Positions 36,139 through 44,828 of a stretch of DNA of 64,000 bases are shown in pieces. Both the position numbers and the translations under genes were made by a program. Within the stretch, counting starts at the first letter, position 1; each line of letters begins with the position of its first letter. This stretch comes from Oceanobacillus zhaokaii (lineage in GTDB: Bacteria > Bacillota > Bacilli > Bacillales > Amphibacillaceae), in assembly GCF_003352005.1 (NCBI RefSeq), contig NZ_CP024848.1, positions 3,419,001 through 3,483,000 of the forward strand. The letters are read 5' to 3'. Under the pieces are notes generated by a model. That model saw only the letters and a list, made by a program, of their open reading frames with translations. It was not told where the DNA came from and did not search any database.

Positions 36139-36362
36139 AATTTAATTGCTTAGTTTTGGAATAGTTTGATTTGCACTTCTATTTTGTGCTATTTCACCCC
36201 AGTTGAAGGGCGAGCAGTTGAGAGCTCTATCTTGTCATTTTTTCGCTCCAATCTAAGTGACAGTCAGTCACTCCATCTCACTTACTTTTGGCTCCTCCTT
36301 AACAGTAAGATCGTATTAAGATGCACAACATCTATAAAATATATCAAAACTTCCCGATTAAT

Positions 36363-36398
36363 AAAAAACAAGCGCACAGGCTAATTCCCGAGCGCTTG
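36363..36398 (-). terminator. Terminator of the nanE-nagA-nagB operon
   Basis: The minus-strand stem CAAGCGC/GCGCTTG is followed by a run of six T. It lies nine bases after the nagB stop. Confidence 0.75.
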
Positions 36399-36406
36399 AT
36401 CATTAT

Positions 36407-37141
36407 TTATTTTCCATTAACAACAGATAATGCTGCTTCATCTGCAATTATTGTTACATTTGCATGGTTCTGCAAGACAGATGCTGGCACATCTTCCGTT
36501 ACTTCACCGTTAATTAATTTAGCTAATGCATCTGCTTTATTTTCACCTGAAACAAGTAATAGGATTTCGTTGCTGTTCATGATTGTTTCGATTCCCATTG
36601 AAATTGCTTGAGTTGGAACCTCTTCAATGGAATTAAAGAAACGAGCATTCGCTTCGATTGTTGATTGTTCTAGATCGACAACCTGCGTTTTACTAGTAAA
36701 AGGTGTTCCAGGTTCATTAAAACCGATATGGCCATTTGCACCGATTCCAAGTAGCTGAACGTCAATGCCACCCGCTGCTTTAATTCCTGCTTCATGTGCT
36801 TCACATTCTTGTTTTAAATCTGCTGCTACACCATTTGGTACGCGTACATTATCAAGAGAAATATCTACATGATCAAATAATTTATCTTTCATAAAGTAGT
36901 AATAGCTATTTGGGTCTTCTTTTTCTAAACCAACATATTCATCTAAATTGAATGATTTCACTTTTTTAAATGATACTTCATTTTGATTATATTTTTCGAT
37001 GATCCGTTTATATAGACCTTCAGGAGTGGAACCAGTTGCTAGTCCTAGTACCGGATTTTCAATACGATTGATTCTTTCTACTAAGAATGCACATGCTTCT
37101 TCGCTCATTGCATCGTAATCTTTTACTTTAATTAATTCCAT
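36407..37141 (-). CDS. nagB: Glucosamine-6-phosphate deaminase
   Basis: It converts glucosamine 6-phosphate to fructose 6-phosphate and ammonia in the cytoplasm. The 244-residue protein has the phosphate loop GLATGSTPEGLY (about residue 35), the lid segment and the catalytic NLDEYVGL, and GIGANGHIGFNEPG with the active-site Asn/His region. I start at the ATG at 37141, six bases after AAAGGAGA. An earlier frame start at 37177 overlaps nagA. It follows nagA by two bases, so coupling is likely. Confidence 0.96.
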   Translation of the reverse strand: MELIKVKDYDAMSEEACAFLVERINRIENPVLGLATGSTPEGLYKRIIEKYNQNEVSFKKVKSFNLDEYVGLEKEDPNSYYYFMKDKLFDHVDISLDNVRVPNGVAADLKQECEAHEAGIKAAGGIDVQLLGIGANGHIGFNEPGTPFTSKTQVVDLEQSTIEANARFFNSIEEVPTQAISMGIETIMNSNEILLLVSGENKADALAKLINGEVTEDVPASVLQNHANVTIIADEAALSVVNGK

Positions 37142-37143
37142 TA

Positions 37144-38307
37144 CTATTCTCCTTTGTATGAAACTACACCACGACATATGGTGTATTTAATATTCATATG
37201 GTCGTCAACGATTAAAATGTCTGCATCTTTTCCCTCTGCAATACTTCCTTTTCGATCGAAAATTCCAATCTGTTTTGCCGGATTTACGGAGGCCATTTCA
37301 ATGACATTTTCCATAGAAACACCATCCAACTGCAGCATTCGCTTTGCACCCTCATCCATCTTTAAAATGCTTCCTGCAAGTGTCCCATCCGCCAAAACGG
37401 CACGGTCAGCAGACACGATGACAGGTTGACCGCCGAGCTCATAATCACCCGGTGACAAGCATTTCGCACGCATTGCATCTGTAATTAGAATGAGGCGTTT
37501 GCTTCCCATATTTTGATAGATTAATTGTAGCATCTCTGTCGAAATGTGTATACCATCAGCAATAATTTCCCCAAATAATTTTTCCAGCTGAAATGCAGCT
37601 CCTACTGCGCCAATGTCTCGATGATGAATTCCATTCATTGCATTGCATAAATGTGTAAGCTGGCTAACCCCATGTATTGAAGCCTGCATTATCCCAGCAA
37701 AATTGGCATTCGTATGCCCAGCTGAAACCGTTACACCTGATTCTGTTAAATATTTAATAAATTCCCCATTGTGATCAAGCTCGGGTGCCATTGTGATCGT
37801 TTTAATTTTATTTCCTGAAAGTTCTTGCCATTTTTTGAATTGCTCGATATTTGGTTTGATTATGTACTCTACTGGTTGTGCGCCAGCTTTTGACTTTTCA
37901 ACAAATGGTCCTTCAAGGTGAATACCTACCATTTCGGCTTGACCAGCTTTATTATCATAATTTTCAGCGTTAACTAGTGCCTTCTCTATATTTTCTGGGG
38001 ATTGCGTAATAGTAGTTGCAAGAAAACTGGTCGTGCCCTCCTTTGGCAATATAGATGCCATTCGATCCAGTGCTTCTTCCGTTGCATCCATTACATCCGC
38101 GCCATTTGCCCCGTGAATGTGGCTGTCGATAAAGCCTGGAATTACATTAAGGTTAGTGGCATCAATGACCTGTGTATCCTCTCCATATTCATTATTCGCT
38201 GTAACTTCTTTAATTTGACCCTTGCTAATATAAATATTTCCATTCGAAATCACTTGGTCTTCTAAGAAAATTTTCGCATTCTTTATTAATATTGGTGTGT
38301 TATCCAT
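37144..38307 (-). CDS. nagA: N-acetylglucosamine-6-phosphate deacetylase
   Basis: It removes the acetyl group from GlcNAc 6-phosphate, feeding NagB. The 387-residue amidohydrolase shows GFIDSHIHGANGAD (metal-site HxH), HLEGPFVEKSKAGAQ, VSAGHTNAN, LTHLCNAM and ITDAMRA with the catalytic aspartate, ending with GKDADILIVDD. Length is normal. A hairpin separates it from nanE upstream, which might lower its expression. The Shine-Dalgarno sequence is weak (GAGAGGG, ten bases before the ATG). Confidence 0.96.
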   Translation of the reverse strand: MDNTPILIKNAKIFLEDQVISNGNIYISKGQIKEVTANNEYGEDTQVIDATNLNVIPGFIDSHIHGANGADVMDATEEALDRMASILPKEGTTSFLATTITQSPENIEKALVNAENYDNKAGQAEMVGIHLEGPFVEKSKAGAQPVEYIIKPNIEQFKKWQELSGNKIKTITMAPELDHNGEFIKYLTESGVTVSAGHTNANFAGIMQASIHGVSQLTHLCNAMNGIHHRDIGAVGAAFQLEKLFGEIIADGIHISTEMLQLIYQNMGSKRLILITDAMRAKCLSPGDYELGGQPVIVSADRAVLADGTLAGSILKMDEGAKRMLQLDGVSMENVIEMASVNPAKQIGIFDRKGSIAEGKDADILIVDDHMNIKYTICRGVVSYKGE

Positions 38308-38360
38308 TGAAACCCATCCCTCTCTCCAAATAAGTTCGATATCTTATATCTGTTCTTACA

Positions 38361-38399
38361 AATTTAGGATGACTCATTACCAATGAGTCACCCTAAATT
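38361..38399 (-). terminator. Intercistronic hairpin between nanE and nagA
   Basis: Arms AATTTAGG-TGACTCATT and AATGAGTCA-CCTAAATT pair with one internal mismatch around a 3-base loop. The following T run is short (TTT), so partial termination or message protection seems likelier than full stop. Confidence 0.6.
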
Positions 38400-38404
38400 T
38401 TACC

Positions 38405-39082
38405 TTATACTAATTCTTTTATTTCAGCTGCGAATCGAGCCGTAATATCTTTTGGTCTTGTTATTGCACCACCAACGACTGCGGAATAAACACCAAGCTC
38501 AAATACTCGCTTCAGCATTTCTGGTGTTGCAACATTTCCTTCTGCAATGACTGGTTTATTTACTGCCTTAATGACTTCTTTTAAAAACGCAAAATCATTA
38601 TCATACAGCAATTTACCCTTTGTATGATTCGTATAGCCGTGTAATGTCGTGCCAATGTAATCAAATCCGAGTTTTTCTGCGTTCACAGCTTCCTCAATTG
38701 TAGAAATATCAGCCATCAGCTCTACAGCTGGTGCCTTTTCTCTAGTATAGCTCACTAATTCAGCTAATGGCAATTCCGCTCTTTCACTTAAAGTAGCGTC
38801 CATCGCAATTACTTCACATCCACTTTCTATCAATTCATCGATTTCTTTAGTTGTTGCAGTTATATAGACATCAGAATTAGGATAATTTCGTTTGACAATG
38901 CCGATGACAGGCAGATTTACTTCTTTTTTGATTTCAATGATATCTTCTTTCGAGTTCGCTCTAATTCCCTTAGCGCCACCTTGATATGCAGCTAACGCCA
39001 TTTTACTCATAATAAAAGAAGAATGAAGAGGTTCATCTTCCAGTGCCTGACAAGATACAATTAAGTTATTTGGTAAATGCAT
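38405..39082 (-). CDS. nanE: N-acetylmannosamine-6-phosphate 2-epimerase
   Basis: It converts ManNAc 6-phosphate to GlcNAc 6-phosphate, the substrate of NagA. The 225-residue TIM-barrel protein starts with [15 protein letters not shown], and has [10 protein letters not shown], the GIVKRNYP strand with the catalytic lysine, and [12 protein letters not shown] and [10 protein letters not shown] phosphate-binding ends, as in NanE. It lies 13 bases after the PTS gene and upstream of nagA and nagB. Sialic-acid lyase and ManNAc kinase genes are not in the window. Phosphorylation by the PTS itself would make them unnecessary. Confidence 0.95.
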   Translation of the reverse strand: MHLPNNLIVSCQALEDEPLHSSFIMSKMALAAYQGGAKGIRANSKEDIIEIKKEVNLPVIGIVKRNYPNSDVYITATTKEIDELIESGCEVIAMDATLSERAELPLAELVSYTREKAPAVELMADISTIEEAVNAEKLGFDYIGTTLHGYTNHTKGKLLYDNDFAFLKEVIKAVNKPVIAEGNVATPEMLKRVFELGVYSAVVGGAITRPKDITARFAAEIKELV

Positions 39083-39095
39083 TCCATTTCAGCTC

Positions 39096-40646
39096 CTAAT
39101 TATCTAATACTTCTTCAATTTCATTTTTTATAACGGATACTTGTGGTCCATAAACTACTTGAACACCGTCTCCTTTAATTATAACACCTTTGCTTCCAGT
39201 TTCAGTTAACGCATCTTTATTAACTTTCTCACCATCTTTTACTGTTACACGTAATCGAGTCGCACAATTATCTACATCAACAAGATTTTCTTCTCCACCC
39301 AATGCTTCAATAATCGCGAAAGGACGACCTTCTTTTGATACTGTTGCAGCTTTTTCAGCCGTAGTATCTGCCGTTTTCTCATCTTCGCGTCCTGGAGTTT
39401 TAAAATTAAACTTCTTAATTAAGATTGAGAATGTAAAGTAGTAAAGGAAGAACCAGATTATCCCGATTGGAATAACATACATCCAGTTAGTTAATGCTTG
39501 TCCCTGCAATACTCCAAACAAGATAAAGTCAATAAATCCACCTGAGAATGTTTGACCTATCGTGATATCAAAGATATGTGCCAGCATAAATGCCAATCCA
39601 TCAAATACCGCATGTACAACATAAAGCAATGGAGCAATGAATAGGAAAGAAAATTCTAATGGCTCTGTAATACCTGTCAAGAATGATGTTAGTGCCGCAG
39701 AAAGCATTAAACCACCAACAACTTTTTTCTTCTCAGGTTTTGCTGTCCGATAAATTGCATATGCAGCACCTAATAATCCGAACATCATCGTAATAAAGCG
39801 ACCAGACATGAACCTGGCAGTACCTTCAAAGAATTTCGTAGTTGTCGGATCACCCAATTGTGCAAAGAAGATGTTTTGTGTACCTTGAACTAATTGTCCA
39901 GCTATTTCCAGGGTACCACCTAAACCTGTTTGCCAGAAAGGTAAGTAGAAAATATGATGCAAACCAAATGGTCCTAACATACGTAAAATAAATCCATAGA
40001 AAAATGTTCCAATATAGCCTGTAGCATTCACAATATCTCCAAAATTAAAGATAACACTTTGGGCGATTGGCCAAATATAATACATTACTACACCAAGGAT
40101 AATTGCTGAAAATGACGTTACAATTGGAACAAAACGCGAACCACCAAAGAAGCCTAAAAACTGTGGTAACTCTATTTTATTAAAGCGATTATGAAGCATT
40201 CCAGCCATAATCCCTACAATGATTCCGCCAAAAACGCCGGATTCTAATGTTTGTATTCCAAGCGCTACACCTTGTCCAACTGCAGATAAATTTTCTGTAG
40301 CTAAATTGCCGGTGATTATTAATATGGCATTCATTGTTGCATTCATTACTAGATAACCAATTAAAGCCGCTAAGCCAGCAGTCCCCTTATCAGACTTTGC
40401 AAAGCCAATGGCAACACCGACTGCAAATATCACCGGAAGATTTGCAAAAACAATATTACCGGCCGAACTCATTACCGTAAAAATTGCTTGAAGCCAAGCA
40501 TAATCTAAAACGGGATATGCACTAACTGTATTTGGATTAGAAAGCGCGCCACCAATACCAAGCAAGAGACCTGCCGCAGGTAAAATAGCAATTGGCAACA
40601 TAAATGACTTCCCAAATTGTTGTGCTTTACCGAAAAAGTTTTTCAT
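39096..40646 (-). CDS. PTS system IICB, glucose/N-acetylglucosamine family
   Basis: The protein (516 residues from MKNFFGKAQQ, ATG at 40646 behind AAAGGAG) has a IIC domain with about ten membrane segments (MLPIAILPAAGLLLGIGGAL, FANLPVIFAVGVAIGFAK, GITEPLEFSFLF) and a C-terminal IIB domain with the phosphocysteine in DVDNCATRLRVTV. There is no IIA domain, so the Crr-like IIA at 41651 is a likely partner. The operon continues with nanE, nagA and nagB. Substrates may be GlcNAc, ManNAc or both. MurNAc is less likely because no MurQ etherase gene is present. Confidence 0.93.
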   Translation of the reverse strand: MKNFFGKAQQFGKSFMLPIAILPAAGLLLGIGGALSNPNTVSAYPVLDYAWLQAIFTVMSSAGNIVFANLPVIFAVGVAIGFAKSDKGTAGLAALIGYLVMNATMNAILIITGNLATENLSAVGQGVALGIQTLESGVFGGIIVGIMAGMLHNRFNKIELPQFLGFFGGSRFVPIVTSFSAIILGVVMYYIWPIAQSVIFNFGDIVNATGYIGTFFYGFILRMLGPFGLHHIFYLPFWQTGLGGTLEIAGQLVQGTQNIFFAQLGDPTTTKFFEGTARFMSGRFITMMFGLLGAAYAIYRTAKPEKKKVVGGLMLSAALTSFLTGITEPLEFSFLFIAPLLYVVHAVFDGLAFMLAHIFDITIGQTFSGGFIDFILFGVLQGQALTNWMYVIPIGIIWFFLYYFTFSILIKKFNFKTPGREDEKTADTTAEKAATVSKEGRPFAIIEALGGEENLVDVDNCATRLRVTVKDGEKVNKDALTETGSKGVIIKGDGVQVVYGPQVSVIKNEIEEVLDN

Positions 40647-40686
40647 ATTTTTTCTCCTTTTAGAAAATATTTTCATAAAAAATACT

Positions 40687-40701
40687 ATCAAACGTTTTCA
40701 A
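40687..40701. promoter_or_regulatory. cre site upstream of the amino-sugar PTS operon
   Basis: Minus-strand TTGAAAACGTTTGAT has one mismatch to the consensus WTGNAANCGNWNNCW. It lies 41-55 bases before the PTS start codon, between divergent genes. Confidence 0.65.
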
Positions 40702-40785
40702 ATGTGTCAATAGAATATTTTAAAACCCTTACAAGCGTGTTAAGATAAGGATTAAGATTAGATTTTAGAAGGGAAAAGGAATCAG

Positions 40786-41586
40786 ATGAATTTCGAAAAT
40801 AGAATACAAAAATATAACTCCTTATTAACTGGGAATGATCATAAAATTATAAAATATTTAATAGCGAATAAAGATACAGTAATAGATAAAACCATAATTG
40901 ATTTATCAGAAGAAATTCAAGTATCGCCAGCAAGCATTACTAGGTTTTGCCAGAAAGTAGATTTTGATTCATTTCAGCAAATGAAATATTCCCTAGTTAA
41001 AAATAATCGAGTGGACCAGAATAAAACAGGTGAATCATTTGAAATTATTTATCACTATTATGAAACTATTTTAAAATCAACACAGCAATTCATTACAGAA
41101 GAACAAACGAGCAGGATTGTTGAACAAATTATAAATGCCAATGATATATTGTTTTGTGGAGTTGGCAACTCAGGATTAATTGCAAATGAATTTAATAGCA
41201 GGATTGAACGAATGGGGATATCTTCTAGAGCAACAACAGATCCACATGGGATGCTTATGAAAAGTGCTTTATTAAAAGAGGATGATTTATTAATTTGCTT
41301 TTCAAATTCTGGTCAAACAAAATGCGTTATTGATTCGGCAAGATTAGCAAAGGATAAACATGCAACTGTAATCATCGTAACGAATTATCGTGATACAGAA
41401 TTAACTGAACTAGCAGATGAGATTGTTCTAATTTCGAGTTATAAATACATTGATGACGAAAAGTTTATTAATACGCAGTTACCAAGCTTATTTTTCTTAG
41501 ATTTATTGACCTATAAATTATTGAATAATGAGGAATTAATGAAGAGTCGTAAAAAAACACTAAAAGCAATCAACCTATATGGTTAA
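40786..41586 (+). CDS. RpiR/MurR-family transcriptional regulator
   Basis: The 266-residue protein has an N-terminal helix-turn-helix of the HTH_6 type (LSEEIQVSPASITRFCQKVDF about residues 40-60, in part) and a C-terminal SIS sugar-phosphate-binding domain (ILFCGVGNSGLIANEF, LICFSNSGQTK). Such proteins sense a sugar phosphate. It is transcribed away from the PTS-nanE-nagA-nagB operon and is its probable regulator, with GlcNAc 6-phosphate or ManNAc 6-phosphate as likely signal. AAAAGGA precedes the ATG. A good terminator follows. Confidence 0.92.
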   Translation: MNFENRIQKYNSLLTGNDHKIIKYLIANKDTVIDKTIIDLSEEIQVSPASITRFCQKVDFDSFQQMKYSLVKNNRVDQNKTGESFEIIYHYYETILKSTQQFITEEQTSRIVEQIINANDILFCGVGNSGLIANEFNSRIERMGISSRATTDPHGMLMKSALLKEDDLLICFSNSGQTKCVIDSARLAKDKHATVIIVTNYRDTELTELADEIVLISSYKYIDDEKFINTQLPSLFFLDLLTYKLLNNEELMKSRKKTLKAINLYG

Positions 41587-41619
41587 AGAAGATCAACGGC
41601 TGCCAGCTGATCTTCTTTT
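41585..41619 (+). terminator. Terminator between the RpiR gene and the IIA gene
   Basis: Arms AAAGAAGATCA and TGATCTTCTTT enclose a loop of 12 bases and overlap the RpiR stop. The T run on the plus strand is short, and A on the left could serve the convergent gene. Confidence 0.75.
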
Positions 41620-41650
41620 CAATAATTTGTCCTGCTGCAGAAGGGTCACT

Positions 41651-42133
41651 TTATTTAATTGAGATAATACCTTCCGCTCCTTGTTCAACAGCGCCTTGTT
41701 TTTCTAGTGTTACTGTCTCACTCTCATTCAGATTAGTAAAAATGACTGGCGTAATTACCGATGTTGCATTTTTACCAACATAATCAAAATCAACTTTTAA
41801 TAGAGGCTGGCCAGCCTCCACATGATCATCGATTCCCACTAACGTCTCAAAGCCTTCTCCTTTTAATTCAACGGTGTCTATTCCAACATGAATTAATATC
41901 TCACGACCACTATCTGCCAGGATACCGATTGCGTGTTTTGTTGGAAAAATATTAATCACCTTACCAGTAATAGGGGAAACCACTGTGTTATCTTTCGGGA
42001 CTATCGCAAAACCATCTCCCATCATTTTCCCTGCAAATACTTCATCCGGAACCTCTGTAATTGGGATAAGCTCCCCTTTTAGAGGTGAGAGGAATTTTTC
42101 TGTTTCTTTCTTACCAAACAGTTTCTTAAACAT
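41651..42133 (-). CDS. PTS glucose-type IIA component (Crr-like)
   Basis: The 160-residue soluble phosphocarrier is of the EIIA-Glc type. It has the flap PITGKVINIFPT, KHAIGILADSG and the active site ILIHVGIDTVELKGEGF. It starts at the ATG at 42133 (MFKKLFGKKE), with GGAGG eight bases upstream of the preceding ATG triplet region. The longer frame to 42181 adds a non-family extension. It stands alone, tail to tail with the RpiR gene, and probably serves the adjacent IICB, which lacks a IIA domain. Confidence 0.93.
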   Translation of the reverse strand: MFKKLFGKKETEKFLSPLKGELIPITEVPDEVFAGKMMGDGFAIVPKDNTVVSPITGKVINIFPTKHAIGILADSGREILIHVGIDTVELKGEGFETLVGIDDHVEAGQPLLKVDFDYVGKNATSVITPVIFTNLNESETVTLEKQGAVEQGAEGIISIK

Positions 42134-42298
42134 ACATGTTGCCTCCAGTCTTCGTTGTATTTCAGAAATATAATATATCATTTATAGGGCTTGGTCACTT
42201 GTTTGTATTAAATTCGAAAGGAAAATTAAGTGGTCCAGTATACTGAATATTCCCATACAAAACATAAACATTACCATTATTACCAGGTTTCAGATCAC

Positions 42299-43387
42299 TT
42301 ACACGTAATTAATCCCTTCCATCCCAGGCAACGGTACAGGAAACACACCATTTAAATTCTTAAAATCATTTTCAAATCCAAATAACAACTCCACTAATTC
42401 CCCATTAGATAAAGTCTTCTCCATTTCGCCAATTTTTAGCAAGACATTTCCATTATTCATTGGAGTTACCTCAATCTCTTGATCCAAACCTTTTCCATGG
42501 AGATATGGACGCAGTTGCTCTATTAACCTCGCAGGATTTGCAATGTACACCGTTCCGCCATTTTTCTTTATCTCCTTTTCATATCCGGATAATTCGCTGT
42601 TCAACTCATCCTGCCATGGGACACTAATTTCAATCCTTGAAACCGTGTTTGTCTGCAATAGGTCTGCCAATATCCCATGTACAGCTGCTGGATCTCCACC
42701 CCAATCTGTAACGATACCATGCTCATAAGTACTCGCTTCGGTCGGAAGTCCAATTACTACATACCCATTTAAAGCGCTATTTTTCTCCGCTACATACAAT
42801 GCTTGTTTCATCTTGAATATACTCGCATATCCACCTGCCTTAAGTAACATGGCCCATTCCCAAACATTATTACCAAACCTTACTTCCTTCCCTTGTCTTA
42901 ACTTATCCAACTTAAAAACATCCGTATTATCAGCTATGCGTATAACCCCGCTATATGAACCATCGTTGCTCACCCGACCAATTGAATATTTATTCACCCT
43001 GCCAAAATGGTAGCAATGATTTCTAAGATACAACCCTCGATCACCAGAAACAAATAATAAAGTTGCTTCCACTTTGTCAAGATAATCATAAACTTCCTTT
43101 AAAATAGCACTAGATATTCCTTGCTTACGATAATCAACTTCTGTACAAACAGCCCCAATTGAAAAGACATTTAATATCGATTTATCAATCTTAATTTTTG
43201 AAGGGACCAGACCAATAAAACTGACGAGCTTTTCTCCATCGAATGCACCGTAAGATAGTTGCAAATCATTTGAAAATACCTGAGGAAATGCTTCTCCCAT
43301 CGAGATATGACCTTCTTTGCGAAATGTTTTATCCGCTAATTGAATTGCTTGTTCGAATTCTTTTCCTTTAACGCGTCTAATTTCCAT
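42299..43387 (-). CDS. GNAT-family N-acetyltransferase, Eis-like
   Basis: The 362-residue protein has a GNAT domain at residues 1-130 with the acetyl-CoA loop CTEVDYRKQGISSAIL (the Q/RxxGxG/A site reads RKQGIS). It continues with a second GNAT-like half and a C-terminal part resembling the SCP2-like domain of Eis proteins. The true substrate is unknown. It is the last gene of a minus-strand series. Its GGGGAG ribosome site lies at the end of the NagA remnant upstream, and that position suggests a former amino-sugar operon. Confidence 0.85.
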   Translation of the reverse strand: MEIRRVKGKEFEQAIQLADKTFRKEGHISMGEAFPQVFSNDLQLSYGAFDGEKLVSFIGLVPSKIKIDKSILNVFSIGAVCTEVDYRKQGISSAILKEVYDYLDKVEATLLFVSGDRGLYLRNHCYHFGRVNKYSIGRVSNDGSYSGVIRIADNTDVFKLDKLRQGKEVRFGNNVWEWAMLLKAGGYASIFKMKQALYVAEKNSALNGYVVIGLPTEASTYEHGIVTDWGGDPAAVHGILADLLQTNTVSRIEISVPWQDELNSELSGYEKEIKKNGGTVYIANPARLIEQLRPYLHGKGLDQEIEVTPMNNGNVLLKIGEMEKTLSNGELVELLFGFENDFKNLNGVFPVPLPGMEGINYV

Positions 43388-43393
43388 TTACGT

Positions 43394-43794
43394 TTATTCT
43401 CCCCTCGAATAGAACGATTTACCGTTTATTATCGTTTCATTCTCATGTAAAGTTTCGTCTAAAATAACTAGATCAGCAACATAATTCGTTTGAATTTTCC
43501 CAAGTCATTTCCCTGGTCTTACTGATAGCAAAGGTGTTTCCGTTGCCATGAATATAGCTGCTTCCAATGGAATATGACAATTTTCTGCAACATACTTGAT
43601 TCCTTTCCAGCAGTTGCAATTCCAATCCCTTGAATTTGTCTATCTTCTATCAACAATTTGATTGTATCGATCATTGATTCAACGACCGCTTCACTCGGTG
43701 TTTTTATTTCCTCTATTTTGGCAATCTGGTTCGCTTCACCAAACAAGCCAAATTTAATCTTTTTCCCACTAATATCGATTCCGATTGTGTACAT
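43394..43794 (-). pseudogene. Fused remnants: ROK kinase N-terminus and NagA C-terminus
   Basis: From 43794 the frame reads MYTIGIDISGKKIKFGLF and later GIGIATAGKES, the start of a ROK sugar kinase. It then loses homology at about residue 67. In the next frame, from 43597, the sequence reads KYVAENCHIPLEAAIFMATETP, then VRPGK, an in-frame TGA, LGKIQTNYVADLVILD and ENETIINGKSFYSRGE with the stop at 43394. This is the C-terminus of an N-acetylglucosamine-6-phosphate deacetylase. A deletion seems to have fused two neighbouring genes, followed by a nonsense change. No product is expected. Confidence 0.7.
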
Positions 43795-43853
43795 TTCGAT
43801 TCGTTACCTTCCCTTAAAAAATGGGTACCTTGATCAAGGTATCCATTACATTT

Positions 43854-44828
43854 CTACAGTTTAACCGTTAACTCCATTTCACTTGATTTATACGCTGCAA
43901 GTGCTACTTCCAATGCTTTTAACCCATCATAACCTGTGATTGACGGTTCTCTTCCTTGCTCCACACATTCCACAAAATCCTGTGTCAAGCCAAAGTCCAT
44001 ATCATTGCCGTAAAATACATGGCTTAACGACTTCGCACCATTCGTAAACATTCGAAAATGCTCTTTATTTGCGTCTACTTTAATTGTTTGCTTTGTGCCA
44101 ATAACTTCAATTGTTACGTCGCCCCATATTGGATATTCTGCAAATCTTGACCAACTCGCATCATGCGTTGCAATAACACCATTTTCAAATTCCAATGTGA
44201 GGATTCCTGCATCATCAATATCAATATCGTGAAAATAGGAATCAACTATTGCATCAACTTTGGTGATTTCTTTTCCTAGATACCAGCGCATGATATCTAC
44301 CATATGTACCGTATGATCTAACACTGCACCGCCACCGGATAGATCTTTATCAATAAACCAACCACCTGGATTTTGACCTCGGTTTGTTGTGCGAAATGCA
44401 ATAATATCACCTATTTCGCCATCATCGATCAGCTTTTTCAACTCGGCGATTGGCGAACTAAAACGAACTGGAAAAGCAATTTGTAAAATTACGCCGTTTT
44501 CCTCGCATGCCTCTATCATTTCTTTTGCATCCTTAATCGTCGTTGCAATTGGCTTTTCACATAAGATATGTTTATTCGCTTTTGCCGCTTTAAGCACCAT
44601 TTCCTTATGGCGGTTGTTTTCACTACAAATAATAACTGCATCCATTTCTTCTTTTAGAAATGCATCTTGGTCTTTGTAATGCTTTGTATGATATTTTTTG
44701 GCTACTTTCTGTCCACGCTCAAGGTCGTCATCAAATACACCGACGAGTTCAACATTCGGTATTTTCTGCAGGCTATCTGCATAACTATATGCATGCATAT
44801 GAGCAAAACTCATCATGCCAATTTTCAT
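43854..44828 (-). CDS. Gfo/Idh/MocA-family NAD(P)-dependent oxidoreductase
   Basis: The 324-residue protein has a Rossmann N-terminus (IGMMSFAHMHAYSYADSL, an altered glycine loop), the EKP signature in HILCEKPIATT at about residue 95, and the C-terminal alpha/beta domain with GGAVLDHTVHMVDIMRWY carrying the usual Asp/His. The family oxidises or reduces sugar hydroxyls at C1, C2 or C3. It overlaps the upstream gene by four bases. It ends an operon of sugar-modifying enzymes. The sugar is unknown. Confidence 0.9.
   Translation of the reverse strand: MKIGMMSFAHMHAYSYADSLQKIPNVELVGVFDDDLERGQKVAKKYHTKHYKDQDAFLKEEMDAVIICSENNRHKEMVLKAAKANKHILCEKPIATTIKDAKEMIEACEENGVILQIAFPVRFSSPIAELKKLIDDGEIGDIIAFRTTNRGQNPGGWFIDKDLSGGGAVLDHTVHMVDIMRWYLGKEITKVDAIVDSYFHDIDIDDAGILTLEFENGVIATHDASWSRFAEYPIWGDVTIEVIGTKQTIKVDANKEHFRMFTNGAKSLSHVFYGNDMDFGLTQDFVECVEQGREPSITGYDGLKALEVALAAYKSSEMELTVKL

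Larger units (their letters stand above)
36022..36406. other. Intergenic region between mtlA and nagB
   Basis: This 385-base gap contains the mtlA promoter and operator at its left end and the nagB terminator at 36363-36398. The middle (about 36150-36350) has only short repeats of CACTT/AGTGA with no assignable function. Confidence 0.6.

Noticed and set aside
40786..41586. Assignment of the RpiR protein as MurR for MurNAc use
   Set aside because: No murQ or murP-like context. The divergent operon is nanE-nagA-nagB, so a GlcNAc/ManNAc signal is preferred.
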